NCBI RefSeq assembly: GCF_001043055.1 | Contig: NZ_JYLF01000005.1 | Coordinates: 341,643 to 405,642, forward strand | DNA: 64,000 nt | From: Pseudomonas weihenstephanensis | GTDB taxonomy: Bacteria > Pseudomonadota > Gammaproteobacteria > Pseudomonadales > Pseudomonadaceae | Reading direction: 5' to 3' | Part shown: positions 37,912 to 45,596 of the stretch, piece by piece | Position numbering within the stretch: position 1 is the first letter of the stretch | Layout of the letters: each line of letters starts with the position of its first letter | Made by a program: the position numbers and the translations under genes | Notes under the pieces: model-generated | What the model saw: the letters and a program-made list of their open reading frames with translations, nothing else | What the model was told of the DNA's origin: nothing | Databases searched by the model: none

Positions 37912-38448
37912 GTCTGTTCCGCCATCTCCAGGGCGTCATCGACCTCAATCCCCATAATCGAACAGTGCTCTCCAGCTTCGTATGGCCGAGCAGCAACTGA
38001 ACCGCCCGTACCGTAGGTTCTTCGTTCAGCGATAGATAAGTGATGCCTTCGTACGTCTCATTGTGTGAGTGCCATACATGGCTGGATCAAGGCCTACGGC
38101 TTTCACCCCGCCTTTGACGATACGAGCGTATTGACGAGTGGATAGATGGTCTGAGGTAGGTAGCCGACTAGAAAAAAGGCAGTCCTCGCTGCGTTTTTTG
38201 CTGCATCACCATGGCTCGTGATGATACGTGCTCGCCATGGGCGACATCGCGCACGCGGAGCTTGGTTAAGTCGCAGGCTCGAAGCTTACTGTCGATGGCC
38301 AGATCGAAGAGAGCAGATCCCGGGTTCTTTCCGCAATTTGAAGCCTTACTCGGATGGCCCAGATACCTCTCAGTCGGCGTGGGGCTTTCTGCCCGACTAG
38401 TTTTCCTTTGTTCCAGGGCTGACGGCCGCAGGTAGCGATGATGTTCAT
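37912..38448 (-). pseudogene. Tyrosine recombinase, frameshifted
   Basis: Starts MNIIATCGRQPWNKGKLVGQ and includes LAIDSKLRACDLTKLRVRDV, then frame is lost; the end reads GIEVDDALEMAEQTEV before a stop. This matches a common ~200-residue Pseudomonas tyrosine recombinase. Frame changes near 38200-38350 and deletions toward the C-terminus inactivate it. It belongs to the mobile history of the island. Confidence 0.8.
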
Positions 38449-38676
38449 GACAAGTCCTCCGCGTGTGGAAAGACAAGGAGGGCTAATCAGAGCGACGGTC
38501 GCTAACCGGCCAAAAGCGGTCGGTCGGATCAGGTCCAGTTTGGCCGTAAAAAAAGCGGTTGATCGACAAACCTCACCTGGAGCCTTAGGCTCAACTACAA
38601 CACAAATCTTAAAACAAGCAGCGACTGTCGCCGGTAAAAGAAAAGTCGCTTGCCCCAAGGTATTCCAAGGAGTGGT

Positions 38677-39261
38677 ATGGGCATTTTGGATCGGTTGTTT
38701 GGTGGGCGCTTTACCATGCCTCCACCCGAGGAAACTAACCTCAGCGCTTCAGCGATCATGAAAGAATTACGGCCCGGCCCACCCGATCCCGCACAGAAAA
38801 AGGCACTCGAGACTTTTGCCCTGGCGCTGTTGGCGGTGGTTCCAGAAAAAGAAGGCGCCAGACTTGTCAGGCGCGTCATGCGCAGATACGCGATGGGAGA
38901 TGACGCATGCAGTGCTTTCACAGATGGATTGTTGGAGGGTTCAAAGGCGCAAAAACTTGAACACCTCGTTTTAATGAGCCTGGATTGGAAAGGTTTTGAT
39001 GTGTTTGAATATCAAGTTCCTTATCTGGTTAGCGCCAACCAATTGAAAGAGCCCTACGTCTACGTGCGAAACGGTGCCTCATCAATGCCAGAGGTGCTTG
39101 ATGAATTCGACCGATGGTTGGTTCGGTTTGGTAAACGTTATCTTCACTTGGACACCGGTGGTGATAATTACGATGGTTTTATTGTTGACGCTGACCGGGT
39201 GGAAGAGACCATTGAGTTGGCCAGCCGTGCGGGCATTAAAGTCAGTCTCGAGAACTTCTGA
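38677..39261 (+). CDS. DUF6630 family protein
   Basis: 194 residues from the ATG with AAGGAG upstream (MGILDRLFGGRFTMPPPEET). VRRVMRRYAMGDDACSAFTD, LVLMSLDWKGFDVFEYQVPY and YLHLDTGGDNYDGFIVD are characteristic of this family as I remember it. It is cytoplasmic with no known activity. It lies alone in the island between a dead recombinase and a kinase-like gene. Confidence 0.75.
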   Translation: MGILDRLFGGRFTMPPPEETNLSASAIMKELRPGPPDPAQKKALETFALALLAVVPEKEGARLVRRVMRRYAMGDDACSAFTDGLLEGSKAQKLEHLVLMSLDWKGFDVFEYQVPYLVSANQLKEPYVYVRNGASSMPEVLDEFDRWLVRFGKRYLHLDTGGDNYDGFIVDADRVEETIELASRAGIKVSLENF

Positions 39262-39373
39262 CTTTGAGCAGTGCATAAGCGAAAATGGGCGGTGTGACGA
39301 CCGTGGTGTCAGTGTTTACCAAAGGCCGCTGCAGGACGTGTTCAGCCGGTCGCAATCGGTAGTTTCCATACCG

Positions 39374-39394
39374 CAGCCGTCAGCCGTCAGCCGT
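39374..39394. repeat. Three tandem CAGCCGT heptamers
   Basis: CAGCCGT is repeated three times without interruption just beyond the 3' end of the kinase-like gene. It is short and may only reflect slippage. Confidence 0.7.
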
Positions 39395-39397
39395 CGA

Positions 39398-39937
39398 TCA
39401 ATGTCGAGGAATCTGACCGCTCAAATAGCCAATGCTCGAAAGAAACACGTTGGTATCTCGATTTGAGCGCAGACGAACGACGCGGCATGTTGATGGCGCC
39501 GTCGCCACCAGCTGCTGCATATTCACACGCGCTGTTTTTTTCGTCCGCCACATAAATTTCAAGAACTCTGGCAGATTCGCCAGCAGTTCGGGGCAGTTGT
39601 CCGGTAAATCGGGCCGAGAGCTGCCGCGCTGGAGCAGTGTTCTTAGCAGCACGCGCCAAAATCGAAGCGTCGCCGAACGATCAATCCATATCAAAAGATC
39701 TGCGCGCCCTACCCGATTCTCCCAAGTAACGGAATGGCCGCCTTCGAATATCCAGCGATCACGAGCCTCGACCTCGGAACAAAGGCGTGTTTTCTCGTCC
39801 CGGCTTCGTTCAACCCACCCTGGCTGCCAGTGGATAGTGTCTATATGAACGACAGGTAAGCCCGTGCGCAGACCAAGCTCACGCGCCAAAGTGCTTTTGC
39901 CCGACCCAGGTTGACCAATAATCATCACCCGCTGCAT
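39398..39937 (-). CDS. P-loop kinase-like protein (FlaR/adenylate kinase-like)
   Basis: 179 residues starting MQRVMIIGQPGSGKSTLARE with a clear Walker A (GQPGSGKST). HIDTIHWQPGWVERSRDE and WIFEGGHSVTWENRVGRADL match the topology-modulation protein FlaR-like family of small nucleoside-type kinases. Natural substrate unknown. It is cytoplasmic and lies in the island on its own transcript. Confidence 0.8.
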   Translation of the reverse strand: MQRVMIIGQPGSGKSTLARELGLRTGLPVVHIDTIHWQPGWVERSRDEKTRLCSEVEARDRWIFEGGHSVTWENRVGRADLLIWIDRSATLRFWRVLLRTLLQRGSSRPDLPDNCPELLANLPEFLKFMWRTKKTARVNMQQLVATAPSTCRVVRLRSNRDTNVFLSSIGYLSGQIPRH

Positions 39938-40057
39938 CTAAGCTCCTTCTCGCCATACGCGCTATTTTTTGGGGGGGCGATTCTACGTCAACCTCCAACT
40001 CCGTCAACTGGCAGCAAGCCAAGACTTGATTGTCGCGACGGTCCGCTTTGGGTCGAA

Positions 40058-40096
40058 AGCAGTCTTCCCTGCAAACTGCTATCGGTTCCATCTCTA
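40058..40096. repeat. Dispersed intergenic repeat, copy A
   Basis: A 39-base segment, starting AGCAGTCTTCCC, recurs at 61443-61481 with two differences. It contains an inverted pair AGCAGT/ACTGCT. One copy borders the IS3 remnant and the other the Dam-type methylase gene. Confidence 0.75.
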
Positions 40097-40770
40097 TGTA
40101 GTGGTCAACTAATCACGGACACGACGTTAAGCTTTTTCTCGGCCTGAGCGGGCGTTAGCCCGCCATTGAATTGATGAGGCCGTATCCAGTGGTAGCGATG
40201 CATCAAGTCATGGCTGATGTCCCGTTGAGCCTACTGAACTGACATGTAGCCCACCGAGGGTATCCACTCGGTTTTCAAACGCCGAAAGACGCGCTCCATC
40301 GGCGAGTTGTCTTAACAATTACCTCGTCGACTCATGCTCTGGCATATGCGGTACCGCTAAAGGCGCTGGCGAAACTGACGACTACCCTATTGCGACCCCT
40401 GGTCGGAATAAAACAGCAGACCTTGAGTTTTCCCTCGTTGCTCAAAGGCCATATCCAGCGCCTTGATAACCAAGTCTGCATCCGGTTTTCGTGATAGAGC
40501 CAGCCCCTTACTCGGCGTGCATAGAGATCCATAACCACCGCGAGGTAATGCCATCTTCCTTGCACCTAGATGTAGGTGATATCACCACACCAGACCTTAT
40601 TAGGCTCGGGAACGTCGAACTCTCGATTCAACGTGTTCGGAATATCAGGCCGTTCGACTGTCGCTTTTTTGTAGACGTGCGAGCCCGGCTGCTTACTGAT
40701 TAACCCCAGTTCCCGCATCAAACCACGCACCTTGAAACGACCGATGTGCTAGCCATCTTCCCGCATCATC
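40097..40770 (-). mobile_element. IS3-family transposase remnant
   Basis: On the minus strand an ORF at 40332-40565 starts QGRWHYLAVVMDLYARRVRG, the integrase-core signature of IS3-family OrfB. Further left, in other frames, come pieces of the DDE region and the typical end (IQWRANARSGREKA). Several stops and frame changes make it inactive. It borders a truncated methyltransferase gene and probably took part in its disruption. Confidence 0.75.
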
Positions 40771-40775
40771 GACAC

Positions 40776-40801
40776 GAGGCGGAGGCGGAGGCGGAGGCGG
40801 A
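40776..40801. repeat. GAGGCG hexamer tandem repeat
   Basis: Four head-to-tail copies of GAGGCG, then GA, sit at the junction between the IS remnant and the methyltransferase fragment. It is a simple-sequence tract at a rearrangement point. Confidence 0.8.
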
Positions 40802-40810
40802 AAAAGTTCG

Positions 40811-41284
40811 CTGGTTGAGTTGCAGCGCTCGCCGGAGGTTGAGGCTGGTGCGCTGAGGGTTGCGGCCTTATTGATCAGCTATTACGGCACCGAGAATGTG
40901 AGCGAAGCCAACGAGCCAGCACCGACCATCACCACCCGCGACCGCCTGGCACTGGTCACTGTGACCATAAAGGGTACACCTTACGTGATCGTCGACATCT
41001 GCCTGCGGATGTTGCAACCGGCCGAACTGTACAAGGCCCAAGGCTTTACAAGCGACTACATCATCGCCCACGGCGACGGCAAGCCCTTCACTAAGACACA
41101 GCAAGTGCACATGTGCGGGAACAGCGTCAGCCCACTGCCGATGGCTGCACTTGCCCGGGCGAATGATCCAGCGCAATCGAACGGCAGGCGGTTGCAGCAT
41201 GACTGCGCTACGCCGAACAGCCCGTTTAAACGGTGGCCCCATGCAGCCGCTGGATCTGCAAACAGTCTGCAACCAATGCAATAA
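40811..41284 (+). pseudogene. C-terminal fragment of a phage DNA cytosine methyltransferase
   Basis: The fragment carries ISYYGTENVSEANEPAPTIT, RDRLALVT, RMLQPAELYKAQGF and QVHMCGNSVSPLPMAALARA, the motif IX-X end of C5-cytosine methyltransferases. The catalytic PCQ and ENV motifs are absent, so it cannot methylate DNA. It is a prophage relic cut by the IS region on its left. Confidence 0.8.
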
Positions 41285-41402
41285 GTCGCGCGCCCACGGC
41301 AACCACACCAAATGCAGCAAGTTGCGCCAAGCCGAAGCGGCGGAGCGGCGGAGCGGCGCGCACGGAGTATATATTTGGGCTTACAAACAAATAACTTGCT
41401 AG
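41241..41402 (+). CDS. Small CxxC phage protein
   Basis: 53 residues, MQPLDLQTVCNQCNKSRAHG followed by NHTKCSKLRQAEAAERR. The CNQC and later Cys/His spacing suggest a small zinc-binding protein, of a type found beside integrases in Pseudomonas prophages. The C-terminus after residue 40 may be altered, because the sequence becomes AT-rich. Confidence 0.45.
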   Translation: MQPLDLQTVCNQCNKSRAHGNHTKCSKLRQAEAAERRSGAHGVYIWAYKQITC

Positions 41403-41430
41403 AAACTTCCGATCATAATTAGCACTAGCC

Positions 41431-41448
41431 ATCCTACATTCGTAGGAT
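41431..41448. terminator. Hairpin across the ubl stop codon
   Basis: ATCCTAC and GTAGGAT pair around ATTC exactly at the end of the ubiquitin-like gene. There is no T-run, so termination is uncertain. Confidence 0.4.
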
Positions 41449-41664
41449 AAGATGCAGCTCCATCCCATTATCGATATTATAGTCGCCTATTGTAAGACCA
41501 TCCTCTAACTGTTTGCCTTTATAAATTAAGCGCTGTGTTTCCAGCGGAATGCCTTCCCGAGATAAAACTGCTTCTTTAACGGCATCAATTGTTGTTTCTT
41601 GACCTTCAAAATCAAAATTCAATCTTTTACCAGTCGGCGTTACAATAGTCAGATTTATAGTCAT
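41434..41664 (-). CDS. Ubiquitin-like protein (76 residues, no Gly-Gly tail)
   Basis: The whole protein follows the ubiquitin fold pattern. [20 protein letters not shown] then [20 protein letters not shown] match [29 protein letters not shown]...LHLVLR of eukaryotic ubiquitin, and the N-terminal half ([20 protein letters not shown]) matches the beta hairpin. It ends LILRM, so the conjugation tail LRGG is missing and classical linkage to targets is not possible as encoded. The ATG at 41664 has GGGTGA upstream; an in-frame start at 41697 is weaker. It has low GC and lies opposite to surrounding phage relics, so recent acquisition is likely. No E1, E2 or protease gene is beside it. Confidence 0.88.
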   Translation of the reverse strand: MTINLTIVTPTGKRLNFDFEGQETTIDAVKEAVLSREGIPLETQRLIYKGKQLEDGLTIGDYNIDNGMELHLILRM

Positions 41665-41728
41665 TACTTTCACCCGATAATGAAGTCGTCTATTCAAATA
41701 TCCTTAAAGGTTTTTATTTTTTCTGCAA

Positions 41729-41744
41729 CTGTAAGAAATGACAG
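41729..41744. promoter_or_regulatory. LexA-box-like site upstream of the ubiquitin-like gene
   Basis: CTGTAAGAAATGACAG fits CTGT-N8-ACAG, extended outward to AACTGT...ACAGTT. It lies 65 bases before the ATG of the ubiquitin-like gene and 76 before a small rightward phage gene. The centre is less alternating than the usual Pseudomonas box, so SOS control is plausible but not proven. Confidence 0.5.
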
Positions 41745-41819
41745 TTTTCAAGAGCAATTAGAAATAACCCCCGCACCACCACCTCCAAAGTAAGCCGCTA
41801 TAGCGGCAAGGAAGAAGTC

Positions 41820-42011
41820 ATGCCTGAACAAAAGCCAATCATCATGTACGACTCGCCGGAAGCGGCCAGCCTTAAAACCGTGACCGGCTGGGTTTATGAG
41901 GACGGTCGACTCTTCGGTCAAGACGAAAACCTAGCCCGGTTCTGCGGTGCTACACATCGCAGTTGTAAGAATCACCCTGATCACCCGGTGCATCAGGTTC
42001 GTGGCTACTGA
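41820..42011 (+). pseudogene. N-terminal fragment of a phage protein
   Basis: 63 codons, MPEQKPIIMYDSPEAASLKT, then GWVYEDGRLFGQDENLARFC. This resembles the start of a longer (~180-residue) Pseudomonas phage protein with metal-binding cysteines. The sequence ends abruptly in unrelated residues and then runs into an integrase relic. The ribosome-binding site AAGGAAG is intact. Confidence 0.5.
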
Positions 42012-42586
42012 CCGATGACGGTGCCTTGCTGGCCCTACTACTCACCGGCGACACCGCCTCGCGCTTTGACAACCTGCTGGAGCGCTTTGATAAGGAATGG
42101 GTGCCCTCTCGCGGCTATGCCGATCGCACTCTGCGAGAAATCCAGTTCAAGCTCGCACGTTACCGCGAAGACATGGGCGGGCTACTGGTGCAGATTTTGC
42201 CTTCGCGGTGGCCAAAGGTTTGTGCGAGCGCAATTCGGCAGAGCTGACGCTGGATGGGCTGAGCACGATTCTGAACTACAGCGGCACCCTGCCCTGGCTC
42301 AAACGTGCCATCCGCCTCGGGCTGCTGAGCCTGCAACGGCGGGAGGATATTGTGACGTGGCCGAAAACAGCGGTGGACCTCGAACGAAACACCCTCAAGG
42401 TATCCCCCGGGAGGACGCAGAACTATGGCACGCCAATTCACCTTGAAATCGTCATGGGACAAGCACTGCGCGAGGTTGTGTTGGTTTGATGGGGCATGCG
42501 GATGTGAAAATGACTGAGCATTATCAGTCCGGGCATGGGCCGGGTGCGGTGATTTATCAAAAGGTCAAAGCCGACCTGAAACTGTA
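42012..42586 (+). pseudogene. Phage tyrosine integrase, frameshifted
   Basis: Pieces in different frames read LTGDTASRFDNLLERFDKEW, VPSRGYADRTLREIQFKLAR, VAKGLCERNSAEL, RAIRLGLLSLQRREDIV and finally LMGHADVKMTEHYQSGHGPG before the stop. The final piece holds the GH and Tyr end of the catalytic domain. At least two frameshifts and an internal deletion inactivate it. It stops 38 bases before att copy 2, the expected place for the integrase that inserted element 1. Confidence 0.8.
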
Positions 42587-42624
42587 GCGCGGTGGTGGTT
42601 TGCCCAAAGTTTTCCCAAACGAGA

Positions 42625-42734
42625 ACAACAAAAAAGGGCCCACCTTTCGGTGAGCCCTTCTAGACCGCCCAGCAGAGCGGATTTTGTTTGGTAGGCGCGA
42701 TTGGACTCGAACCAACGACCCCCACCATGTCAAG
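42625..42734 (-). repeat. tRNA-Val(GAC) 3'-half attachment-site copy 2
   Basis: Identical to copy 3 across the tRNA 3' half and terminator, and to copy 1 with one change. To its right, CCACCATGTCAAG is followed 15 bases on by CCACCATGCTAAG, a close repeat that could be a second core-type integrase site. It separates the decayed island on the left from the satellite-like element on the right. The region 42587-42624 also shares AAAGTTTTCCCAAAC with copy 1's left flank. Confidence 0.85.
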
Positions 42735-42810
42735 AGCCACCATGCTAAGCGCTAGGCCACGCGGCATAAGGTCTTAAGAGAACGCCCATTCACATTATGA
42801 GGCGTCAAGC

Positions 42811-43767
42811 ATGGCTAACATACGTTCACTACCTTCAGGGAACTGGAACGCTCAGGTGAGACTGAAGGGACAAGCACCACAATCTAAAACATTCCCCACT
42901 CAAGTACTCGCTCAAGCGTGGGCTGACCAGCTAGAGGCTGTCACCAAGACGCACCAATCCCATACGCTGTACACCTTGGGCATGACTTATTGCGAAACCA
43001 TGCTCAAGGGTAAGGGTAGCTATGACCATGCGCTAAAGATCGTTGAGCAGCTCTTTACTGCCTTCCCTCAATCAATTCATGACATCACCCCTCAGCTAGT
43101 CAATGACTTCAAGCTGAAGCGTCTACAAACGGTCAAGCCTGCTACCTGTCGTATACAGCTAGCGTTCATGTCTCGTTTCTTCAGGTTCGCTAAACGTGGC
43201 CTGCTTATTGATATACATAATCCCGTAAGTGATATAGCTCTGCCCAAACCAGACAAGTCGAGTGACAAGGTCGTCAGTGCTTGCGAGCTGAGACTACTAC
43301 TCAATGAACTCTCACCCACTATGGCTCTGATAGTGGAGCTTGCCTATGAGACAGCTATGAGACGCTCAGAAATACTTAAGCTCACTACTCAATGTCTCCA
43401 CTTGGGTGATCGTATTGCAGATGTAATAGACGGTAAGAACGGGACTAGATCTGTGCCCCTCACCGTAAGGGCCATAGAGCTATTGAGAGAGGCTCAGAGG
43501 CTGTCAATGGCAGAGAGAGCACACAGAGGCAGACTGTTCCTTGTGACACCTCATAGCGTCTCACAGGCCGTCAGACTGGCAAGAAACAAAGCAGGCCTTG
43601 ATAGCACCGTTAAGCTCCACCAATTAAGGCACACCCGTATTACCAATGTAGCGAAGAAGGGATTCAATAACGCTCAGATAATGATTGTCTCAGGACACAG
43701 AGACACTAGATCAGTGGCTAGGTACTCCCACCTTAGCGTCAAGGATGTACTACATCTAATTGACTAG
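42811..43767 (+). CDS. int: Tyrosine integrase of the 6.2-kb element
   Basis: 318 residues with an N-terminal DNA-binding part and a catalytic domain. The active residues are visible: Arg in ETAMRRSEILKL, HQLRHTRI (His-x-x-Arg), SGHRDTRS and the Tyr in VARYSHLSV. The gene starts 76 bases from att copy 2 and reads into the element. It is intact, unlike the integrases of the neighbouring island, so this element could still be mobile. It uses AT-rich codons (CTA, AGA, TTA) unlike the flanking chromosome. Confidence 0.93.
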   Translation: MANIRSLPSGNWNAQVRLKGQAPQSKTFPTQVLAQAWADQLEAVTKTHQSHTLYTLGMTYCETMLKGKGSYDHALKIVEQLFTAFPQSIHDITPQLVNDFKLKRLQTVKPATCRIQLAFMSRFFRFAKRGLLIDIHNPVSDIALPKPDKSSDKVVSACELRLLLNELSPTMALIVELAYETAMRRSEILKLTTQCLHLGDRIADVIDGKNGTRSVPLTVRAIELLREAQRLSMAERAHRGRLFLVTPHSVSQAVRLARNKAGLDSTVKLHQLRHTRITNVAKKGFNNAQIMIVSGHRDTRSVARYSHLSVKDVLHLID

Positions 43768-44248
43768 CCCTCTGTGAGCTTGCTGGGGAGGCATTAGCAT
43801 CAACCCCTCTAGCTTACACCATGACAAGGGATGACTCCTTGTGCGAGCTTGTAGAGCCTTACAGCCATTATATGAGAGGGGTTGCTACAACACAACTAAC
43901 CTTATTAAGTTAGTTTAATTTGCTTTGTCTCCGAAAGCTTTTAAAACAAATATATACCACTAGAGACATTTCTCTATCCCTACTTTATTTTCAACTCATT
44001 AAAAGCCTTTTCCTTAAAAAACAGATATTACTAGTATAAGAGATATTTCTCTACTCACTTAAACCTTCAACCTCTAGACATAGCCCCCTATTTCATTGCT
44101 TAAATAAACACAAGACACCTCTCTTATAAAGCCTAATGGGATGTACAAGAGAACAGGATTTTATTGTGAAAATATTAAGCACTGACAACAGGGGACAAAT
44201 ACGACAGGAACCTAATTGTCACACAAACCAACAACCCAAGGAAATAAA
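43768..44248. other. AT-rich non-coding region with AGAGAYATTTCTCTA repeats
   Basis: No gene is seen in 480 bases. Two copies of a palindromic 15-mer, AGAGACATTTCTCTA (43962-43976) and AGAGATATTTCTCTA (44039-44053), are spaced 77 bases start to start, with a weaker third at 44112-44125. Such repeated palindromes are typical of operators or replication-origin iterons. A promoter for the rightward gene set is expected here. Confidence 0.55.
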
Positions 44249-44518
44249 ATGACAATTACACTAGACGACATCATCACCCTGCAACACAACAAACTCAACA
44301 CACTTTCTCGAAAGCTAATCTACCTTATGATCCAAGGCAATGCCAAGATCGAAGGTTGGGCCACTATCTCTCGCAATGACTTCTCTAAAGCCACCACACT
44401 ACCCAGCCGCTCAGTTGACACTATTCTGAAATACCTAGTTAGCATTGCGCTAATTGAGCGCCGTAAGTCTGGAGAAAAACACTCTTCCCCTTATCAATAT
44501 CGCATCATCAAACCATAA
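44249..44518 (+). CDS. Winged-helix DNA-binding protein
   Basis: 89 residues. LSRKLIYLMIQGNAKIEGWA, TISRNDFSKATTLPSRSVDT and ILKYLVSIALIERRKSG form a typical winged helix-turn-helix, as in plasmid/phage replication or regulator proteins. It is the first gene after the repeat-rich region and may bind those repeats to control transcription or replication of the element. AAGGAA lies before the ATG. Confidence 0.75.
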   Translation: MTITLDDIITLQHNKLNTLSRKLIYLMIQGNAKIEGWATISRNDFSKATTLPSRSVDTILKYLVSIALIERRKSGEKHSSPYQYRIIKP

Positions 44519-44536
44519 CCACATAGGATAATAAAA

Positions 44537-44968
44537 ATGAAAGTACTAAATCGCAATGACCTGCAAGACTTAGCTAATGCAACAGGCTGTAGCCTTGAGG
44601 AAGTAATGTATACTGCCCAACAGTCTGGGTGGCAATACTCTGACTCACCCACTAAGCCCCTACGTGGTCTTGACAGCGCTTCTGATGCTTACGCAATGAT
44701 GAAGCTAGCGAAAGAACAAGCAATCTCCCACCTGTATCAGAATGATCCTCTAGTGCGCGAGAGCCTCAATGCACAAGCTGCTGTTGAGCAAGCCCGTAAT
44801 GAACTCACCACAGTTAAGCCTAGCAACCTCAACTACGACGCTAACGGCAACCTGCAAGGAATTAAGCATAGTGTTGTTAGTGGCACCCTTGCTACTGGCA
44901 AGCATCAAACAGAAACCATGAAAGCTATTAGAGATGACATCTACAAACGTTTTGGAGTAACAGAATGA
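44537..44968 (+). CDS. Hypothetical protein of the satellite-like element
   Basis: 143 residues, soluble and mostly helical, starting MKVLNRNDLQDLANATGCSL; the N-terminal 30 residues look like a small helix-turn-helix (TGCSLEEVMYTAQQSGWQYS). It ends in an ATGA overlap with the next gene, so the set is translated as one operon. Family not recognised. Confidence 0.7.
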   Translation: MKVLNRNDLQDLANATGCSLEEVMYTAQQSGWQYSDSPTKPLRGLDSASDAYAMMKLAKEQAISHLYQNDPLVRESLNAQAAVEQARNELTTVKPSNLNYDANGNLQGIKHSVVSGTLATGKHQTETMKAIRDDIYKRFGVTE

Positions 44969-45246
44969 ACATGCACTTTATGTCTGAAGGTGAGCGCCAA
45001 TACATTGAGAAGCGTAAGGCTGCATTGGCTGCAACTGCTGAATGGATTGATAGCAAGAACTCTGAGCTTGTAGGAGAGATTAAAATCTACAAGGGTGTTG
45101 AGTATCAGATGGAACCTAGGGGCACCTATGTGTGCCTCAACCAATCAGCATCAAGTAGTTTAAGTGGCTCATTCACATCAGCATTTGCCCTACATAAAAT
45201 TATAGATGACCTTAAGACCACCAACAAACCAAAAGAATCTAAATGA
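44965..45246 (+). CDS. Hypothetical protein of the satellite-like element
   Basis: 93 residues, MNMHFMSEGERQYIEKRKAA, with a charged helical N-terminus and a beta-rich middle (IKIYKGVEYQMEPRGTYVCL). No membrane segment. Both ends overlap neighbours by four bases (ATGA), showing tight coupling. No family recognised. Confidence 0.68.
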   Translation: MNMHFMSEGERQYIEKRKAALAATAEWIDSKNSELVGEIKIYKGVEYQMEPRGTYVCLNQSASSSLSGSFTSAFALHKIIDDLKTTNKPKESK

Positions 45247-45338
45247 ACACAGCTTTAAGCTGGCTTATTACAGCCGCAATATTATACACAACCTACTCCA
45301 TACTATTAAAAATCGCAACACTAATCATACTTACCTAA
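45243..45338 (+). CDS. 31-residue single-pass membrane peptide
   Basis: MNTALSWLITAAILYTTYSI then LLKIATLIILT. Nearly the whole peptide is hydrophobic. The ATG overlaps the stop of the preceding gene (ATGA), the same coupling seen between the other genes of this operon, which argues it is real despite its size. Possible roles include a holin-like or membrane-targeting toxin, but this is only inference. Confidence 0.55.
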   Translation: MNTALSWLITAAILYTTYSILLKIATLIILT

Positions 45339-45350
45339 CAAGGAACCCAG

Positions 45351-45596
45351 ATGGTATCGCAAGAAGACTTTGTGTTGATACCGGATATCAACCCTACCAC
45401 TCCATTCCTACAACCGACTGCCGTTAGGCGCAGAGTAGCTAAACTACTGATAGCAGCCAAAGACAATAATCAAAGCCTCCTCAAGCTAGCTATAGAAAAC
45501 CGCCTAACCATTCAACAGGCTTATTACATCTCCCACTACAATAGCGAAGATATTGACACTTATAAAAAATACCACAAAGGACAGTATGAACTCTAA
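45351..45596 (+). CDS. Hypothetical protein of the satellite-like element
   Basis: 81 residues, MVSQEDFVLIPDINPTTPFL, followed by a helical C-terminal part (RRRVAKLLIAAKDNNQSLLK). AAGGAACCC precedes the ATG. It overlaps the helicase gene by 11 bases, so the two are coupled. It may be an accessory factor for the helicase. Confidence 0.65.
   Translation: MVSQEDFVLIPDINPTTPFLQPTAVRRRVAKLLIAAKDNNQSLLKLAIENRLTIQQAYYISHYNSEDIDTYKKYHKGQYEL

Noticed and set aside
40776..40801. Possible CRISPR-like or VNTR array
   Set aside because: Only about four 6-bp units with no spacers; a simple repeat.
41431..41436. Hidden Gly-Gly tail of the ubiquitin-like protein by frameshift or read-through
   Set aside because: Reading on past the stop gives Asp-Gly then a second stop, and the shifted frame gives Val-Gly-Trp; neither restores LRGG.
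42735..42780. 5' half of the tRNA at att copy 2
   Set aside because: The bases next to copy 2 do not pair with the acceptor or anticodon strands of the tRNA 3' half.
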